From: Kuschelorhynchus macadamiae
Lineage: Eukaryota; Arthropoda; Insecta; Coleoptera; Curculionidae
Assembly (NCBI GenBank): GCA_030620095.1
Contig: JAUTXW010000108.1
Span: forward strand, 930,001 to 994,000
DNA: 64,000 nucleotides
Direction of reading: 5' to 3'
Shown here: one piece after another, positions 59,775 through 64,000 of the stretch
Layout: the number at the start of each line of letters is the position of its first letter
How positions within the stretch are numbered: position 1 is the first letter of the stretch
Notes under the pieces: generated by a model
What the model was told of the DNA's origin: nothing
The model's input: only the letters and a program-made list of their open reading frames with translations
Database searches by the model: none
Position numbers and translations under genes: made by a program

Positions 59775-59858
<84 letters not shown>
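59722..59858. repeat. (TA)n microsatellite
   Basis: TA repeat interrupted once by ataatataatatactat (59764-59780). Confidence 0.95.
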
Positions 59859-59861
<3 letters not shown>

Positions 59862-60301
59862 CTATTTCAGATGCGCGTTCATGATCGTTTGCATAAGGGG
59901 ACCCATGTTGCCAGTTTTCCATTTTGGTTCTGGGGCATATTTCATAAAAGATAATAATAATATTAGCCAATATTAATTATTTAATTGTTATATTGAAACT
60001 TATTTAAAAAACAAAAAAGTCTCTTGAAAAATATAAAGTCGCTAAAATAATTTGATTGGCTCAGGGACAAACATACAGGGAGGGTAGAGGAACCACCCCC
60101 AATATTTTACCCTGTTGATAGATTCTCATGCCAATAATATTAAATTCTGATGCCAATTAATATTAAAAACAATATTTGTATTCTAGGTATTTTAATAGTA
60201 TTTTTCCAGAGAAATGTAAGTGATGTTGCAGATTAATAATCCCACGTATTGGTGGTAAAAATAATTTTGTAGAAGGTGGTTTTTTAACATTTCAGTAAAA
60301 T

Positions 60302-60442
60302 ATGAATGTAGATTTTAAGCAGATAATATATCTTATTCCTCCTCAGTCGGTTATCGTTATGGATAACTCTAGTTACCATTCTAGGAAGCCCGAAGAACTA
60401 TTAAATGCTTTTGGAGAAAAAATTAATTTTCGATTTGCTTAA
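60302..60442 (+). pseudogene. DDE-type transposase scrap (second-Asp block)
   Basis: MNVDFKQIIYLIPPQSVIVM followed by DNSSYHSRKPEELLNAFGEK resembles the PP.SV.VMDNA.YHSRK block of a DDE endonuclease family seen in many insects. A decayed tail around 60830-60970 (NNAIKEVKRL, VDETIELLIIAMNHNGDS) may be its C-terminus. The intervening sequence is not alignable by eye. Confidence 0.4.
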
Positions 60443-62339
60443 CAAGGTAGGGTTTCAAAAGTTGTGGTTTGCCTTCCCTAACATTCCTGCAAAAACTGAG
60501 GTTTTGTGAGATTAAATTTTGAGTTTGGGCAAATAATTTGAGTTTGCATATTGAGACAAGGGTAACGATTTTTTCAGAAAAATCTCACCATCTCCTTGTG
60601 GTGGTCCTTAAGTAGTTGTTATCCAAGACAAATAGCGGAGAGCTGCATAGATTTGAGAAGAAACAAAAATAATATTTCCATGTTTAACCAAATATTGGTA
60701 AAAAAATTTACCTTTAAATACCCTTTAAAGCAAATTCACAGACTCAAAATCTAATTCCACAAACCTTTTTTGCTATTGAAATTTACCCCGTTAACCAAAT
60801 CAAAAATTCACTTTTTTCTGTTCAACCTATTATAAATAATGCAATTAAGGAAGTAAAAAGATTGTAGAAACCTAATTGCGTAGTAGATGAGACTATAGAA
60901 CTGCTAATTATTGCTATGAATCACAATGGTGACAGTACAACCAACTATCCTTTAGAGCCAAAATATTTATGTTAAAGAAATTCCTTTTTACAAATTACTA
61001 CTTGCTGAGAGAAATGCCATTAGCATATCACTTGTCTTTGGAAATAATAAAATCTATTCATATGCAAATTAGCTTGGACCTATCTCGAATGTGTCAGCCA
61101 TAAACTAATAGAACAACAAAAAATATGTAAAAATTGTTGGAATATTTGTTCTCCCTACTAGCTAGCTTATTGAAATGAGGTATAGTTGTACATTATCTGT
61201 TGCATAAGATTTTTCAATAAGCTGATAAAAAAAGAAATTAATATTATTTTGTAAGTCCAGTGTTTTTGCGGCAATATGGATTTTCGATTATTAAAATAAT
61301 AATCTGTTTATTGGGAAGATACATTTTCATACCTCTACGCATCTGAAAGCAGGTTTTCTACAAAAACAAAATTAATTCGCGTTACTACATTTCATAATCC
61401 ACTTACAGTCCCCACTTATGAGCAAGTATATCCAACACAGCATCTCAGAAAAATGTTGGTCAAATCTTTTATGTGCATATTATGGAATGCCCGCTGGATT
61501 TTACGATTTTTCCGCAAACTTAAAGGGGTCAATTTATTTACAACAGGCAAAAAAAGTTCTGGGACTGTTAGCATCAGAAGTTAAATTGCTGGCAACGTTT
61601 TTTCTAATTTTGGAGCACCACAACATGAAATTTCGAGTAAATAAAATATTAGGTTATCAAGATCATTGAAATATGTTAAAGCAGGTATTTATTGTTCTAC
61701 TTGTTGAGGATTTTGAAATGAATCTGATGATGACCTGTAAAAAATCTAAAACATAGGGTCTATCAATTATTTCATAAATAATTCACTGTCTAAATACAAA
61801 TTTTGACAAATATATCTCGTACATTTTGGGCCCTATAACTTTGGCTATTTACTTGTAAAAAATATTATTAGAATGAAGTCCCAATTTTGGCACTAGAAAC
61901 ATCAGCTACACTGATGGACTCTCCAGCATCACTTGAAGTTTGGAAAACTATATCTTTTAAACCAGTTGACGCATTTGAGTGAATCTTGGATATTTTGAAA
62001 GCCTCGTTCTTTTTTATTTCCTTGCAGCCGTTAAAATGTACCGGATTGAACATGAAAAGGTGCATAAACATAACTCCAAAGTAAAAAGCAATACCTTAAA
62101 TAAATCTCTGAAAATTATTAAAGATGTCAAAGAAAACTAAAAATAAAATGTCGAGAAAAGATCACTTTTTCCCATTATTGGCATTTTATCGGACTGGTGT
62201 TCTCTAAAAAACCCATATTACAATTTGAAATTTACAAAAAGTTATTTTTTTGTAAATTTTAATATTAGTTATATTAGAGATGGCGATTATTTATATATTA
62301 TTATTATTAATCTTATATTAAAGGCCCGTTTTTTCGACA
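60443..62339. other. Non-coding or unassigned AT-rich stretch
   Basis: Short open frames at 61418-61669 (plus) and 61868-62071 (minus) have no motif that I recognise. I do not call them genes. Confidence 0.4.
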
Positions 62340-62341
62340 TA

Positions 62342-62944
62342 CAGGGTGTTAACATCTACAAAAAAAAACGATTTTGTTAGTAATTTCATAAAAGTAAGAG
62401 CTAGTTGATTCAGATTTGACACACCTTATTGGTATTGACAGACAGACTACTACCAAACAGCGCTTATTGATGTTGATGTTGGAATTACTCAAAACTCTGT
62501 AAACGTATAATTCCTTTGATTATTTTAAGGCAACATATTTTGAGTAATTCAATAACAGTAAGGACTATTTGATTAAGGTTTTGGCACAAACTCACAGGTA
62601 TTTGAAAGCTACATTTTGATAGTATCATACAATTTTTAAGCCAACCATGGGCGTAGGTATGGGTACATTCGCTCTTGTTTTTGAGTAGTAGTAGAGTATG
62701 CCACTGATGTTGTAACTAAAATACACACTTCAGTAAAAAATCATTGACATAATATGTTTTAATTAAAAAAAAACAATTAGGGTGACCCATACCTATGTCA
62801 TTGGTTAAACTAAAAAAAGTTTTGTTCCTGTCAAAACGTAGCCTTTGATTTGAATACCTGTGAGGTTGTGTCAAAACTCGACCAATACCTCTTGCTGTTA
62901 TGGAATTACTAAACAATTTGTATTTTTTTTAAGTTTAACACCTG
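62342..62944. repeat. MITE with CAGGGTGTTAA-type ends and inner inverted repeats
   Basis: Ends cagggtgttaacat (62342) and the complement of tttaacacctg (62944) are flanked by TA. Inner arms around 62560-62680 and 62780-62905 are inversely similar (ttttggcacaaactcacagg and cctgtgaggttgtgtcaaaa). No coding capacity. A partial relative covers about 63180-63475 (accctgtatattgg end). The terminus resembles M1 and M2. Confidence 0.7.
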
Positions 62945-63179
62945 TATCTGAAAAATAGGTCATTTGCGGATACCACAATTCTTCCCAAAATCATCCATCA
63001 CTTTTGTAGGGTTTTGAACAATTTCAACTCCAACTAAAACTGAATCAGAAATGGTAAGGCGTGCAACAAAAAGAATTTGCTGTTTTTTTTTTCGAAAACA
63101 ACTTGTATCACAAATTCTAGATCGCTTTTTCTGAATTTTTACTTGCCCTAAACGATAAAGCTAATATTTTTTTCAAAGA

Positions 63180-63475
63180 TCAGTGGCGCGCTTTTTTTTA
63201 TTAAACACAGATGGTTACCCATATCTACACCCATGATTGAACAAAAAACTGTTTGACACTGGCAAAATGTAGCCTATAAATACCTATGAGATTATGCAAA
63301 ATGCCAATTAAAAAGATCTTGCTGATATCGAATTATTAAAAAAAATTAATTTAGCACCCCGTATCTGGCTATTAAAGCATTTGCCGACATATATTTATAT
63401 AAACGTTTTTCCTTAAAATTACCCATCACCACTTTTAATATTTACGCGACATTTAGGAACACCCTGTATATTGGT
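63180..63475. repeat. Partial MITE related to 62342-62944 and to M1 ends
   Basis: Shares acccatatctacaccca, caaaatgtagcct and tacctatgagattatgcaaa with the preceding MITE, and gcatttgccgacatatattt with the inner repeat of M1 (29590 and 32160). It ends aacaccctgtata. Confidence 0.6.
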
Positions 63476-64000
63476 AAAATCGGGAGACTTTTAGGGTTCC
63501 AATAAAAAATTATAAGGGTGTTCGAAATAAAAGTTGGTATTTTTAGTCAGATTTACGATGTTCATTTATTTATTCTGATAAAAAAAAACTTGTAGTTCAG
63601 GCAAAACCCTATAATTTGTATTTTTTAAAGTTTATTTTTTATTTTTAAAATATAAACAGACACCCCGTGACTACATGATCTTCTTTCATCCGCGGAAAAT
63701 TTGTCTGAATAAATTAAAATAATATTGGCTCTCTATATAAACTTAATAGCAAACTACCACGTATATATTTCAAAAATATTAAATGCAAAACTAATTAAAG
63801 AAAATTAAATATTTATACTTACCATTATTTTGGTGAAACATTTTGTACTGAATTCCATGAGATTGTCAATTACCATTCCAAATACACACTTTGAAATAAG
63901 TCTCTACCAGAAAAAGGAAATGAACAAAATAGATCTATGTTATTATCGACAATGATTGTTTAGTTCAGGAACTTTCGATTTCGGTTTTGCAAGTCAAAAT
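63476..64000. other. Non-coding right edge
   Basis: AT-rich; agggtgttcgaaataaaag at 63517 is another MITE-like end. No gene recognised. Confidence 0.4.

Noticed and set aside
61868..62071. 67-codon minus-strand frame
   Set aside because: No recognised domain and flanked by unassigned repeats; not supportable as a gene.

Overview
The window looks like AT-rich, repeat-dominated insect (or other arthropod) nuclear DNA. Evidence is the transposon repertoire (Transib, Crypton-like tyrosine recombinases, long-TIR mariner-like elements, Penelope, RTE/CR1/jockey-type LINEs, several hAT lineages), spliceosomal intron signals inside transposase genes, and long (TA)n microsatellites. I found no intact host protein-coding gene. 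Nearly every coding signal is a decayed mobile-element gene. The only host-type RNA signal is a 5S rRNA copy at 52787-52905. I cannot fix the insect order from sequence alone.

Layout. 1-1.3 kb: internally deleted hAT inserted in a Penelope GIY-YIG fragment. 2.57-3.82 kb: two tandem 0.62-kb direct repeats. 3.94-6.25 kb: BED-finger hAT (minus). 6.7-7.6 kb: decayed Tc1. 9.95-16.7 kb: a three-layer nest, with a CR1-like LINE inside a Transib (RAG1-related) transposon inside a Crypton-like tyrosine recombinase gene. 17.4-23 kb: a second Crypton (minus) split by an RTE-like LINE with clear 12-bp target duplications, beside a GTF2IRD2-like hAT. 24-24.7 and 33.6-34.8 kb: two arrays of one modular repeat. 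25.2-28.8 kb: Penelope terminal repeats with hammerhead-like motifs, a ZMYM1-like hAT fragment and a worn Penelope element. 29.5-32.25 and 42.5-45.15 kb: two mariner-like transposons with roughly 0.55-kb terminal inverted repeats and nearly complete transposases (spacing DD41D and DD40D). 32.4-33.56 kb: a 1.17-kb palindromic MITE. 35.6-36.2 kb: a Crypton deletion derivative. 36.3-42.4 kb: AT-rich non-coding DNA with LTR-like motifs, two tandem arrays and a perfect hairpin. 47.8-50.1 kb: LINE (minus). 51.5-53.98 kb: Penelope, then the 5S copy, then a jockey 3' end cut up by (TA)n. 55.5-58.06 kb: a pogo/jerky-like transposon (minus) with an intron, inserted into a (TA)n tract. 58-59.9 kb: very long (TA)n tracts alternating with a repeated 0.2-0.3-kb unit. 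60-64 kb: DDE scraps and MITEs.

The genes do not form a pathway. Their relation is nesting order, which gives a relative history: Crypton is older than Transib, which is older than the CR1-like LINE; Penelope is older than the hAT at the left edge; and (TA)n is older than the pogo-like insertion. The most distinctive items are the Transib whose terminus starts with the RSS heptamer, the set of four defective Crypton-like copies that each retain different catalytic blocks, the hammerhead-like motifs in Penelope-type repeats, and the recurrent replacement of element sequence by (TA)n tracts.
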